A stretch of 35,960 nt of DNA from a bacterium. GTDB taxonomy: Bacteria; JAMCPX01. Positions 26,170-35,959 of this stretch are shown here, piece by piece. The translations under genes and the position numbers were made by a program. Below the pieces are notes generated by a model. It was given only the letters and a program-made list of their open reading frames with translations. It made no database searches and was not told the origin of the DNA. The DNA lies in contig JAJYLM010000003.1 in assembly GCA_021787655.1 (NCBI GenBank), positions 1-35,960 of the forward strand. The letters are read 5' to 3'. Numbering within the stretch: position 1 is the first letter of the stretch; the number at the start of each line of letters is the position of its first letter.

Positions 26170-26889
26170 TTATAAATAAAAAATCAGGTTGAGTCCGACG
26201 CTTAAATTGTCAAGCGGTGCAATGGATTTACCGTCCTTCTGGTAGAGATTAATGTGCCTGTATCTGAGTTCGAGGCCCAGTGATGTAAACGATGTCAGAT
26301 ATGTTTCTAAACCAATCATGCCCTGGCCGCCTGCACCGAAACCGGATTGTGATTCCTGGCCTCCGTTGATCTGCTGTTTGACGGAAAGCGATGCCATATA
26401 GACCGGCCCGATGCCTGCATAGAGCGCAAAGGTATTCAGGGGAACGTAGAGCAGGATGTTCAGGGATACCGGAAAACCGGAACATGAAGTGTCGACTGTT
26501 GTCCCCGATATCGTGCCTGACGAACGGCCGTAGAGGTAATCAAACTCTGCACTCAGCATGAGGTCCTCGGTAATGCCGTACCGCGCAGCTATTCCCAGGG
26601 TGCCGATGGATCCGGTCTGGTTGCTGATGCTGGTTGTTGCGGCAGCATTCGTGCTGTACGACGCATAAGCGATGTTGGTATCGAGGGACCATCTGTTTTT
26701 GATGGATCGTCCCCCGGTATCGGGAGAGACGGGTACTGCAGACGGGATCGCAATACTTGATACCGTGAGCGGTGTTCCGGTCCCTGTCGTGAAATCTTGT
26801 GCAGCAGCAGCATATGCAGGTATGCAGGAAACTGCGGACAGGATGAGGATCAGCAGTGCTGATCTGATTGGAGCGGTGATCGTATTCAT
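26170..26889 (-). CDS. Outer-membrane beta-barrel protein
   Basis: Signal peptide ending AYAAA; amphipathic strands (LMLSAEFDYLYGRSSG, FALYAGIGPVYMASL, LGLELRYRHINLY); C-terminal LIFYL. Confidence 0.7.
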   Translation of the reverse strand: MNTITAPIRSALLILILSAVSCIPAYAAAAQDFTTGTGTPLTVSSIAIPSAVPVSPDTGGRSIKNRWSLDTNIAYASYSTNAAATTSISNQTGSIGTLGIAARYGITEDLMLSAEFDYLYGRSSGTISGTTVDTSCSGFPVSLNILLYVPLNTFALYAGIGPVYMASLSVKQQINGGQESQSGFGAGGQGMIGLETYLTSFTSLGLELRYRHINLYQKDGKSIAPLDNLSVGLNLIFYL

Positions 26890-27341
26890 CAGAATTTTTC
26901 TCCTTTTGCCTCTCGAATTTGACTGCCTATCGGCTTGATTCTGTTCCAGATGTTGATAAAGAACAGTACGATTCCGGCTATCTCACCGAACGAGCCCGCG
27001 ACGACCGTCCCTGCAATCCACGGTGACAGGACGATGCTCCCGGCAATTTCTGCCGCGGATCGTACCAGGATCGACAGAAACATGAGATAGAAGGTGATTT
27101 CTGCAAGCAGGGGACTGTAAAATACCTTTTCCCGGGGCCTCGGGAAAAGCCAGAGTGCTATGCCCATGATCAGCATCATGACAAAGCCGACAAGGATCAA
27201 GTGTGTATGCGCCGTGATCAGGGACTGTGGTACCGCCGCATCCGAAATGTTGATCCTGTACGACATAAAACCGCCCAGCAATAATCCCATCACCAGGAAC
27301 AGGATGGCTGATTTTACATAATACCGCGCTAACGTAAACAT
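26889..27341 (-). CDS. Small four-TM protein resembling a heme-copper oxidase subunit I fragment
   Basis: ITAHTHLILVGFVMMLIMGIALWLFPRPR resembles the His-bearing helix of subunit I; only 150 aa. Confidence 0.6.
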   Translation of the reverse strand: MFTLARYYVKSAILFLVMGLLLGGFMSYRINISDAAVPQSLITAHTHLILVGFVMMLIMGIALWLFPRPREKVFYSPLLAEITFYLMFLSILVRSAAEIAGSIVLSPWIAGTVVAGSFGEIAGIVLFFINIWNRIKPIGSQIREAKGEKF

Positions 27342-27538
27342 GAACCGTTTCCGGCAGCAGGCATTTTGTTCACGTTGCTCACGGACAACGTGGAGCGTAG
27401 AGCGTCATTCCTCATGGAGAAATTGTTTGCATAGTATTCCTGTTATTGCAAGAGAAAAGAAGCACCCCGGACTGTTCTTGGAATCGTTGAACTTACTGCC
27501 CCGATATGGTAAACGTCTGCATAAGCGGAGGAGGGTGT

Positions 27539-29323
27539 ATGGAAGAAAACATTGCTCAGAGCCTTTATAACAGGGCACAGACTCATCCGGATGAACCTGC
27601 ATTGATGTTCAAAGAAAACGGTACGTATGTTACGAGGTCCGTATCGTGGTTTTGGGGGAGGGTGCAGAACATTGCGTCCGGTCTTCTCACCCTGGGTATC
27701 CGCGAAACGGACAAAGTGGCCATCATGAGCGGAACGCGGGTCGAATGGACGCTCGCGGACCTTGCGATCATTTCGTTGCGGTGCATCACCTCGACCATCT
27801 ATCCCTCGCTGCTCGAAAAGGATATCAGGTTCATTCTGGATAATTCTGATGCACGCTGCGTGTTCGTCGAAAATGCAGCACTCCTGGACCGTGTCCTTGC
27901 CGTACGGCATGAGCTGCCGAACCTCGTCGGGATCGTCGTGTTTGAGGATGGAGCCGCCGGACACGAGGGCGTTATCACCCTGAAGCAGCTCGAAGAGTCG
28001 GGGAAGAACAATGCCGGGCAGGATGAGATCAAGAGGCGTATGAATGCCATCACCATGGACGACGTTGCGACCATCATCTACACCTCTGGTACGACCGGTC
28101 CGCCGAAGGGTGCCGAGATCATCCACAGGAATATCATCACGAACCTGAAAGACCTGCTGTCCCTCAGCTTCAATCTGCCCGACGATATCACGATGGGGTA
28201 TCTGCCGCTCGCCCACGCGTACGAACGGATCAACCAGTTCGGCGCGATCTACACACACATGATCTATGCATTCGCGGAGAACCTCGATTCTGTGGCGAAA
28301 AACATAGGAGAAGTAAGGCCCACGATACTCCCGGGCGTGCCGAGGGTTTATGAAAAGATCTACGCACGGATCATCAATGAAATAGAACACAGTTCCCGTC
28401 TCAAGAAAAAAATATTCTTTTGGGCACTCAAGACGGGCAAGGCGTCGCTTCCGTACAGGCTTGAAGAGAGGCCCATGCCCCCGGTCATCCGTCTCAAGTA
28501 CCAGCTTGCGCGGATACTCGTCTTCAACAAACTCAGCGGAAAGCTCGGCGGCAGGCTGCGGATAGGCATAACGGCAGCAGCGCCGCTCTCGCCGTCCATC
28601 ATCGAGTTTTTCAACGCGCTCGGCATACCAATCTACGAGGGCTACGGCATGACCGAAACGTTCGCACCGGCCGTGGTCAGTTACGGAAAGAATTTCAAGA
28701 TAGGCTATGTCGGAAAACCCCTGCCCAGTATGCAGGTAAAGATAGGCGACGACGGCGAGATTCTCATGAAGGGGCCGGCCGTGTTCAAGGGATACTACAA
28801 GAAGCCCGAAGGAACGCCTGCGATGATCGACGATCAGGGCTGGCTGCATTCCGGCGATCTTGGAGACATCGACAGAGACGGCTTTGTCAGGATCACCGGC
28901 AGGAAGAAAGACCTCATCATAACGGCAGGGGGGAAGAACATAACGCCGCAAAACATCGAGAACATCTATACCTCGGACCCGTTCATCGCCCAGTGTGTTC
29001 CCTATGGCGACAATAAGAAGTACCTTACCGCCGTGCTCGTGCTGAACGAACAGGAGATAACTGTCTGGGCACAGCAGCAGAACATAGCGTTCAAGGATTA
29101 CCGCGATCTGACCGGAAACATGCAGGTCTACTCGTTTATCAGGAAAAAGGCGGATGCGCTGAACGAACGCCTCGCCTCGTTCGAGACGATCAAAAAGTTC
29201 ATCATTTCGGATCATGATTTTACCCTCGAATCGGGCGAACTCACGCCGACCATGAAGGTGAAGAAGAACAAGGTCATCGAGAAATTCAGGGACCAGCTTG
29301 ACAGTCTGTACGAGAAGGACTGA
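27539..29323 (+). CDS. Long-chain acyl-CoA synthetase (AMP-forming)
   Basis: TIIYTSGTTGPPKGAEIIHRN, YGMTETFAPAVVS, WLHSGDLGDIDRDGFVRITGRKKDLIITAGGKNITPQNIE; ATG at 27539 after ggaggaggg. Confidence 0.93.
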   Translation: MEENIAQSLYNRAQTHPDEPALMFKENGTYVTRSVSWFWGRVQNIASGLLTLGIRETDKVAIMSGTRVEWTLADLAIISLRCITSTIYPSLLEKDIRFILDNSDARCVFVENAALLDRVLAVRHELPNLVGIVVFEDGAAGHEGVITLKQLEESGKNNAGQDEIKRRMNAITMDDVATIIYTSGTTGPPKGAEIIHRNIITNLKDLLSLSFNLPDDITMGYLPLAHAYERINQFGAIYTHMIYAFAENLDSVAKNIGEVRPTILPGVPRVYEKIYARIINEIEHSSRLKKKIFFWALKTGKASLPYRLEERPMPPVIRLKYQLARILVFNKLSGKLGGRLRIGITAAAPLSPSIIEFFNALGIPIYEGYGMTETFAPAVVSYGKNFKIGYVGKPLPSMQVKIGDDGEILMKGPAVFKGYYKKPEGTPAMIDDQGWLHSGDLGDIDRDGFVRITGRKKDLIITAGGKNITPQNIENIYTSDPFIAQCVPYGDNKKYLTAVLVLNEQEITVWAQQQNIAFKDYRDLTGNMQVYSFIRKKADALNERLASFETIKKFIISDHDFTLESGELTPTMKVKKNKVIEKFRDQLDSLYEKD

Positions 29324-29335
29324 ACCGGGGCACGG

Positions 29336-30112
29336 TCAGCGTGTCCCGAGGTACGCCTCGATAACGGCCTTGTTTTTCTTGATATCGTCCGGCAGGCCCT
29401 CTGCAAGCTTCTTCCCGTAATCGAGCACCACGATCCAGTTGGCAATGTCGGACACAAACCGCATATCATGCTCGATAAGGATGACGTTGATCGACTGTTC
29501 CCGGATCCTGCCGATTGCCCGCACGAGCTCTGTTTTCTCGGTCGGATTGAGTCCGGCGGCCGGTTCGTCGAGCAGGAGCAGCTGCGGCCTGGTGATGAGT
29601 CCCCGGGCGAGTTCGAGCAGCTTCCGCTCTCCGTAGGAAAGCTCCCCGGCCTTTCGGTCCTTCTTTCCTGCCAGGCCCACGAATGCGAGAAGGTCCGCTG
29701 CTTCCTGCCTGAGCGCGGCCTCCCGTGCCCTGAACACAGGAGTATGGATCAGCATGTCCGTTATGCTGTACGAAAATTCTTTCCTCCTGAGTCCGCCGAT
29801 CATCACGTTGTCTTCGACGCTGACGTTGGTGAACAGCGCGAGGTTTTGAAAACTCCGGTAGATGCCGTGTGCAGCTATCTCGTGCGGTTTCCTGCCTGTC
29901 AATTCGACGGCACCCCGGTACACGATGCTGCCCGATGTGGGCCTGAGAAACCCTGTAATGCAGTTGAACAGGGTTGTCTTGCCCGCACCGTTGGGTCCTA
30001 TGATGCACAGGACTTCGCCCTTCCTGATCCCGATGGTGACGCGGTCGAGCGCCTTCAGGCCCCCGAACATGATGCTGATATCGGTGATGGAAAGGATGGT
30101 CCCGTCATCCAT
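29336..30112 (-). CDS. livG: Branched-chain amino acid-type ABC transporter ATP-binding protein
   Basis: Walker A GPNGAGKTT, LSYGERKLLELARGLITRPQLLLLDEPAAGLNPTE, C-terminal KNKAVIEAYLGT. Confidence 0.92.
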   Translation of the reverse strand: MDDGTILSITDISIMFGGLKALDRVTIGIRKGEVLCIIGPNGAGKTTLFNCITGFLRPTSGSIVYRGAVELTGRKPHEIAAHGIYRSFQNLALFTNVSVEDNVMIGGLRRKEFSYSITDMLIHTPVFRAREAALRQEAADLLAFVGLAGKKDRKAGELSYGERKLLELARGLITRPQLLLLDEPAAGLNPTEKTELVRAIGRIREQSINVILIEHDMRFVSDIANWIVVLDYGKKLAEGLPDDIKKNKAVIEAYLGTR

Positions 30113-30113
30113 A

Positions 30114-31232
30114 TTATGCCTTCTTTCCAAGGAGACCTTCCGGCCTGAACAGCATCATGGTGATCAGGAGTAGGGCGAAGATGAGCATTCTGTAGACGAC
30201 AAATCCCCGGAGCAGCTCCGGCAGCACGACCAGGGTAAATGCTCCGAGCATCACGCCGGCGATGTTTCCCATGCCGCCGAGGATGACCATGGCAAGAACG
30301 TAGACGGATTCGATGAACGTAAAGCTGTCCGGAGACACGAACATCTGCTTGGATGCGAACAGCACGCCCGCAACGCCGCCGAAAAAGGCGCTGAGCATGA
30401 AGTAGACGGTCTTCACCGCATAGGTGTTGATACCCACCATTGCGGATGCCCGTTCGTTCTCCCGGATGGCAACGGCATACCTGCCGAACCTGCATTGCTT
30501 GATCCGTACCAGTACATAAACCTGGAGTATGACGAAGCACAGGACAAGGTAGGTGAAACTCATACCGGAGAGAAACCCGATCCACGGCAGCCATGGCCGG
30601 GGGACGTTCATGATGCCGTTCGGTCCGTTGGTCAGGCTGTCCCAGTTGTTGAACACGATCCGCACGATCTCGCCGAATCCGAGCGTCGCTATGGCGAGGT
30701 AATCACCCCGTAGACGCAGGGTCGGGATCGCGATGATAAGACTGAAAACGGAGGCAGCAGCCCCTCCGGCGGCCAGCGCGATCCAGAAACTGATGCCGAA
30801 CCGTGCAGCGAGGATTGCATACGTGTATGCGCCGATGCCGTAGAACGCGATATACCCGAGATTGAGCAGACCAAGGTCGCCGACGAGGAGGTTCAGACCA
30901 AGTGCGAGCATCATGTAGAACAGGACCGAGGTGAAGACATCGAGGCTGTAGCTGTTCAGCAGCAGCGGTGCGGCGATAGCGGCAGCGAGCACGAAGACCC
31001 ACGCATGGCGGACGGCCCGTGATGATTCCAGACGGGCCCGGAGCAGGCCGTGCGGACGCCGAAGCCCCCTGCGCCTGGTGATGACGGTGAAAACAATGAT
31101 GCCCGCAAGCATGAAGAGAGCGGCAGCGGTTGCCCTGGAGAACCCCATGATCGGGAACGCTATCGCCGCAGTCCATACGGCCGGGAGCACGTATGTTGTG
31201 AACAGTGTCCTGATCGACGGGACGGAGGTCAC
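30114..31232 (-). CDS. livM: Branched-chain amino acid-type ABC transporter permease
   Basis: MLALGLNLLVGDLGLLNLGYIAFYGIGAYTYA; LRLRGDYLAIATLGFGEIVRI. Confidence 0.92.
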   Translation of the reverse strand: MTSVPSIRTLFTTYVLPAVWTAAIAFPIMGFSRATAAALFMLAGIIVFTVITRRRGLRRPHGLLRARLESSRAVRHAWVFVLAAAIAAPLLLNSYSLDVFTSVLFYMMLALGLNLLVGDLGLLNLGYIAFYGIGAYTYAILAARFGISFWIALAAGGAAASVFSLIIAIPTLRLRGDYLAIATLGFGEIVRIVFNNWDSLTNGPNGIMNVPRPWLPWIGFLSGMSFTYLVLCFVILQVYVLVRIKQCRFGRYAVAIRENERASAMVGINTYAVKTVYFMLSAFFGGVAGVLFASKQMFVSPDSFTFIESVYVLAMVILGGMGNIAGVMLGAFTLVVLPELLRGFVVYRMLIFALLLITMMLFRPEGLLGKKA

Positions 31233-32122
31233 GCCTGTCCCTTTCCGAAAAGCCCGGACGGCTTGATCAGCAGGATCAGGATGAGGATGATGAAAGCAAA
31301 GGCGTCTTTGTAGTCAGGTGAAATGTACGCGGCGCCCAGGCTTTCCATCAGTCCGAGCAGCAGGCCGCCCACCATGGCCCCGCGGATATCGCCGATGCCG
31401 CCGAGCACTGCTGCGGTAAATGCCTTGATGCCTGCGAGGTAGCCGATGGAGAAATTCACCATGCCGTAGTAGAATCCGATGAGCACGCCTGCAACACCCG
31501 CAAGCCCGGAGCCCACGATGAACGTGATCGAGATAACGGTGTTGACATTGATGCCGACGAGCTGTGCCGTAACCGGGTCCTGCGAGACGGCCTTCATCGC
31601 CCATCCGGTCATTGTCCGGTTCACGAACAGATCGAGGAGCAGCATGACCGCAAGCGCAACAGCGAATATCAGGACCTGGTTGACCGTTACGGAAACACCG
31701 TGGATGTTGAAGGCGGTGTTCAGGACCGCGAGAGAGACATAACTCTTGTCCGATGCCCCCTGTCCGATCATGACGAAATTCTGCAAAAATATGGATGCAC
31801 CGAGTGCCGTTATCAGCAGGGACAGCCGCGATGAGTTCCGAATGGGCTTGTATGCGAATTTCTCAACGCTCAGTCCATACGCCATGGACAGGAACATTCC
31901 GCCGGTCATCGCGAGCAGGATGGTCCCGAAGCCGGACGTGTGGTGCGCGCCGACCAGAGCAAGGACGAGCAGGCCGCCGTAGGCACCGATCATATAGATC
32001 TCGCCATGTGCGAAGTTGATAAGCTCGATGATGCCGTAGACCATGGTATAACCGAGTGCGATCAGGGCGTAGACGCTGCCTGCTGTCAAGCCGTTGATCA
32101 CCTGCTGGATAAAAATTTTCAT
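31229..32122 (-). CDS. livH: Branched-chain amino acid-type ABC transporter permease
   Basis: QQVINGLTAGSVYALIALGYTMVYGIIELINFAHGEIYMIGAY; 4-nt overlap with livM. Confidence 0.93.
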   Translation of the reverse strand: MKIFIQQVINGLTAGSVYALIALGYTMVYGIIELINFAHGEIYMIGAYGGLLVLALVGAHHTSGFGTILLAMTGGMFLSMAYGLSVEKFAYKPIRNSSRLSLLITALGASIFLQNFVMIGQGASDKSYVSLAVLNTAFNIHGVSVTVNQVLIFAVALAVMLLLDLFVNRTMTGWAMKAVSQDPVTAQLVGINVNTVISITFIVGSGLAGVAGVLIGFYYGMVNFSIGYLAGIKAFTAAVLGGIGDIRGAMVGGLLLGLMESLGAAYISPDYKDAFAFIILILILLIKPSGLFGKGQA

Positions 32123-32285
32123 ACCCTGCCGTATAGCATACCTTGTGCAGATCAGACAACCCTGGAAAGGGAAGTGATGCCGTCGATCCTCAACGATATG
32201 TGCTCACGAGACAAAGTAGAAAGACGGGCTCACAGTAACAAAAAATGCGCTTGGCCAATGAGGAAACTTCTTTATCCGAACCCGG

Positions 32286-33692
32286 TTATCTCGCCGTACC
32301 GGTGATCCGGTGTACCGAAAGGATCTCCCTGAGCTGACGCCGTGTCAGCAGCCCCTTTTCCAGGATGACATCGATCACCGGCCTTTTTTCCCTGACTGCC
32401 TGTTTGACGACCTCGGCGGCACGAAGGTAGCCGATCCGCGTGTTCAGGACAGTCGCAATGGCCGGTGTATGGATAAAATAGGAATACATCCGTTCCCGGT
32501 TTGCACTAATGCCGCGGACGGCCTTATCCGCGAATACGGGCAGAAAGTTACTCAGCAGTTCTACGGATTCAAGCAGGGTATTTGCCATGACCGGCATCAT
32601 AACGTTCAGCTCAAGTTGTCCCGCCTGCTCTGCCATGGAGACGGTCAGCCCGTTGCCCATGATCCTGAAGCAGATCATGTCCAGGGCTTCAGCCATGACC
32701 GGATTCGCCTTGCCCGGCATGATCGAAGAACCCGGCTGGACAGCCGGGAGGTTTATCTCTGCAAGCCCGGTGACCGGACCGGATGAGAGCAGTCTCAGAT
32801 CGTTTGCGATCCTGATAAGTTCGATCGCGAGACTACTGAGCAGACCGGACGTATGACTCATGGCAAGCCGGGACTGCAGTCCCTCTCTCGCGTCCCGGGA
32901 CGCAAACAGCCTGAGGCCGGTCAGCCTGCGGAGGTTCCTGATTGCCGTCCTGCGGTATCCACGCGGCGTATTGATACCGGTCCCTGCTGCCGTGCCGCCG
33001 AGAGGGATTTCGAGCAGTGTCGGACCCCGGGAGGGTGCGCTCACTCCACGGAGCATGGATATTGTTTTGCGGATGGTTTCGGCGTACGCATGGAACTCCT
33101 GTCCGAGGGTCACCGGAACCGCGTCCTGCAGGTGCGTCCTGCCGGATTTCAGGAGCGTCCTGAACGACCGGGCCTTGTTCAGAAGAGCGGACTCGAGCTG
33201 CTGTAAGGCAGGGATGAGCTTTGCTATGTCCGTCAGCAATGCGACGTGCGCTGCAGACGGAAAGGTGTCATTGGTCGATTGCGACATGTTCACGTGGTCG
33301 TTCGGGCTTAACCATGTGTATTCACCCCTGTGCCGGCCCAGATATCCGAGAGCAATATTCGCGATGACCTCGTTCACGTTCATGTTCAGGGACGTTCCGG
33401 CGCCTGCCTGGTACTTGTCGATTACGAACTGGTCTGCGTACCTGCCGCCGAGGATGTCGTCGCATGAACGGAGGATGGCACCAGCCCTCTTTTTGTCGAG
33501 CACTCCGAGTTCCCGGTTGGTCAATGCACAGGCCTTCTTGACGAGCACGTATGCCCGCACCAGCGAAGGGTGGTTTTTCTCACCGCTGACCGGGAAGTTG
33601 GACAGCGCACGCACCGTCTGCACACCGTAGTATGCCTGCGCGGGAACGGCGACGCTGCCGAGAGAATCTTGTTCAATGCGCTGTTTTTTCAT
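32286..33692 (-). CDS. aspA: Aspartate ammonia-lyase (fumarase/aspartase superfamily)
   Basis: RIEQDSLGSVAVPAQAYYGVQTVRA, AGAGTSLNMNVNEVIAN, GSSIMPGKANPV signature. Confidence 0.9.
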   Translation of the reverse strand: MKKQRIEQDSLGSVAVPAQAYYGVQTVRALSNFPVSGEKNHPSLVRAYVLVKKACALTNRELGVLDKKRAGAILRSCDDILGGRYADQFVIDKYQAGAGTSLNMNVNEVIANIALGYLGRHRGEYTWLSPNDHVNMSQSTNDTFPSAAHVALLTDIAKLIPALQQLESALLNKARSFRTLLKSGRTHLQDAVPVTLGQEFHAYAETIRKTISMLRGVSAPSRGPTLLEIPLGGTAAGTGINTPRGYRRTAIRNLRRLTGLRLFASRDAREGLQSRLAMSHTSGLLSSLAIELIRIANDLRLLSSGPVTGLAEINLPAVQPGSSIMPGKANPVMAEALDMICFRIMGNGLTVSMAEQAGQLELNVMMPVMANTLLESVELLSNFLPVFADKAVRGISANRERMYSYFIHTPAIATVLNTRIGYLRAAEVVKQAVREKRPVIDVILEKGLLTRRQLREILSVHRITGTAR

Positions 33693-33731
33693 GAACGGAC
33701 GCCTCGGTGATGACCGGAACCGGCTGTGCCG

Positions 33732-34163
33732 TTACCGTATCAGGAGCCTCCAGGTATAATGAATCGTGAAGCTGCCGAAACCGATGCTCACCAGGTTGAT
33801 GAGGACTTCGAAAAACATACCGGTGTTCATGTTTTTATACATCCCGTTCTCGATGTTATACAGGACATCCATCAATCCGAGGAACACGAACGTGCCTCCT
33901 GCAACAATGCCCCAGAGTACGCCTGCCGTTTCGTGGTGATACAGGTAATGTGCAGACAGGAAGAAGGCAATACTCATCCAGAGGTCTGCAGCGACGAAGC
34001 TCCTCTGAAACACCATATAACACCGTTCGTTGGATGACTGGACACTGTTCGGGACGAAGAAAAATAATATCCAGAAGATGATCGTAAACACACCGGCAAG
34101 AACCTCGAGAACGATAAATGTCATGGATGCAGTCGCGAGCGGCAGAAACCCTGGTATATGCAT
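33732..34163 (-). CDS. Multi-pass membrane protein, uncharacterised
   Basis: Hydrophobic segments; start at MHIPGFLPLA with SD aaggaggttcct. Confidence 0.7.
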   Translation of the reverse strand: MHIPGFLPLATASMTFIVLEVLAGVFTIIFWILFFFVPNSVQSSNERCYMVFQRSFVAADLWMSIAFFLSAHYLYHHETAGVLWGIVAGGTFVFLGLMDVLYNIENGMYKNMNTGMFFEVLINLVSIGFGSFTIHYTWRLLIR

Positions 34164-34417
34164 AGGAACCTCCTTAACGGTTTTTATAAAAACCGGATAC
34201 CACGAATGCCGCGTTGTGACAAGAGAAGACTGATCTGTGCTGACAGCTTCTGCCGCACACGTCCTGCTTGTCATAACGACACGTTTGGCATATTGTTATG
34301 CCATCGGTTTGTCCCGCGGTGCAGGGCGGAACCGGAATAACATGCACGCTCCTGGGGGAACGGGATGATTCTTGCAGTATCCTTTCTGACGGGGTTGGCA
34401 AAAAAGGCGGATGGGGT

Positions 34418-35413
34418 ATGTTCGAACGAACGGTTTTGGTCACTGGTGCAGGAGGGTTTATCGGGTCGTTTTTGTGCAGGAGGCTGTCTGCGGACGGATT
34501 CCGGATACGGGCACTTGCATTCCCCGGGGAAAACATGGAACACCTGCAGGCCCTCGGCGCCGATATCCGTACCGGTGATCTGACGAAGCCTGCAACCATC
34601 AAGGGCATAGCCGATGGCGTGGACATCGCCTATCACCTTGCCGGCCGGGTGACTGACTGGGGTCCGAAGAAGGTGTTCGAGGAGGCAATCGTCGATGCGA
34701 CAAGGAACCTGGTTGCAGAGGCTGCATGCAAGGTCCAGAGGTTTGTCTACATAAGCTCATTCTGCGCATGCGGCATGGGCAGGCACCTGAAGGGCATGAC
34801 AGAAGACGGCCAGATGTTCAAAACAGGCATTCCGTATGGAGACGCAAAGCTGGATGCCGAGGCTGTGGTCATGGACTATCACCGGAAGAAGGGCATGACC
34901 TATACGATCGTCAGGCCGGCGAATGTCATCGGTCCGGGCAGCATCTGGGTCAGGGACGTGTTTGAGAGGCTGCACGTGTCCGGCGTACCGCTGATCGACC
35001 ACGGACGCTACAGTGCGAGCCTCGTCTCTGTGGAAAATCTCGTCGATGGCCTCGTGCTGGCAGGTACCAGAGAAGAAGCGAAGAACAGGGCATATTTTTT
35101 CCGTGACGACTGGGATGTTACGTGGGCGCACTATCTATCCGACCTCGGCGCCATCGCCGGGAAACGCCCATCATTCAGCGTCCCGTTCAGGGCAGCATGG
35201 CTTGGCGCCGCCGTCGTCGAGCGGATCTATGCGCCTTTCCACGCCCGTCCGCCGGCCACAAGAGCTGCCGTTGCGATCATGGGCAGGGACATGGATGTCG
35301 ATAACAGCAGGGCAAAAGCCGAGCTTGGCTGGAAAACGCGGGTCACGTACGAACAGGCCATGAAGACGATAGAAGCCTGGGTAAGAAGCGAATTGTTCAC
35401 CGGTAAAAAATAG
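34418..35413 (+). CDS. NAD-dependent epimerase/dehydratase (extended SDR, 3-beta-HSD-like)
   Basis: TVLVTGAGGFIGSFLCRRL, DIAYHLAGRVTDW, GDAKLDAEAVVMDY, YTIVRPANVIGPG; start at MFERTVLV. Confidence 0.88.
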   Translation: MFERTVLVTGAGGFIGSFLCRRLSADGFRIRALAFPGENMEHLQALGADIRTGDLTKPATIKGIADGVDIAYHLAGRVTDWGPKKVFEEAIVDATRNLVAEAACKVQRFVYISSFCACGMGRHLKGMTEDGQMFKTGIPYGDAKLDAEAVVMDYHRKKGMTYTIVRPANVIGPGSIWVRDVFERLHVSGVPLIDHGRYSASLVSVENLVDGLVLAGTREEAKNRAYFFRDDWDVTWAHYLSDLGAIAGKRPSFSVPFRAAWLGAAVVERIYAPFHARPPATRAAVAIMGRDMDVDNSRAKAELGWKTRVTYEQAMKTIEAWVRSELFTGKK

Positions 35414-35435
35414 GGACGAAGTTTGTTCATGATAC

Positions 35436-35476
35436 GATGAAGCAATGCTCTTCCGTATATGGAGCATTGCTTCATC
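35436..35476. repeat. Perfect inverted repeat between convergent genes (possible bidirectional terminator)
   Basis: GATGAAGCAATGCTC-ttccgtatatg-GAGCATTGCTTCATC, 15-bp arms. Confidence 0.85.
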
Positions 35477-35509
35477 AGCTGACCTTAACCCAGGCTGCGT
35501 CAGAAACGG

Positions 35510-35959
35510 TTATCTGAATGCCTGAACGTTGCCGGCCCTGCTGTTTGCAGGTCCGGAAAAACCTGAGTTCCCTGATTGTCGATACTGTGTTTGGAACGCA
35601 GGTGCCTGCTGCTGAGAAAAATTATTGGACTGCCCGAATTGCTGCCGGGGTGCTGAAAAGGCAGTGGACTGTCCAAAGTGCGCCTGCGGCTGTATGACCT
35701 GCCTGATTTGCTGCGGTTGTTGCTGCCTGGAAAATCCGTTGGTCTGCCGGAATTGTGTCTGGCTGAACTGTGTCCGGGGTTGTACCGGCTGACTGTAGTT
35801 CTGCTGTGGACGGTTGACCATGCTGTTGCCCGGGCTGAGCAGTGCAGGCTGTGTGCCCTGTCTGAACTGGTTGGCAGGCTGTCGTGCGACGAAATTATTG
35901 TGCTGGTTCTGTTGCTGCGGCGGTACAGCCAGTCTGAACCCGTTGCGTGGCTGCTGCGG
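35510..35959 (-). CDS. Q-rich low-complexity protein, N-terminus beyond the window
   Basis: Frame stays open to the window edge upstream of the annotated Met (PQQPRNGFRLAVPPQQQNQHNNF...); C-terminal stop at 35510-35512. Confidence 0.65.
   Translation of the reverse strand, partial: PQQPRNGFRLAVPPQQQNQHNNFVARQPANQFRQGTQPALLSPGNSMVNRPQQNYSQPVQPRTQFSQTQFRQTNGFSRQQQPQQIRQVIQPQAHFGQSTAFSAPRQQFGQSNNFSQQQAPAFQTQYRQSGNSGFSGPANSRAGNVQAFR

Noticed and set aside
27443-29215. 590-aa minus-strand ORF opposite the acyl-CoA synthetase
   Set aside because: Fully antisense to a gene with clear AMP-binding motifs; no recognisable domain in the antisense translation. Best explained as a shadow ORF from codon bias.
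32860-33630. 256-aa plus-strand ORF
   Set aside because: Antisense to aspA; low-information Ser/Arg/Pro-rich translation.
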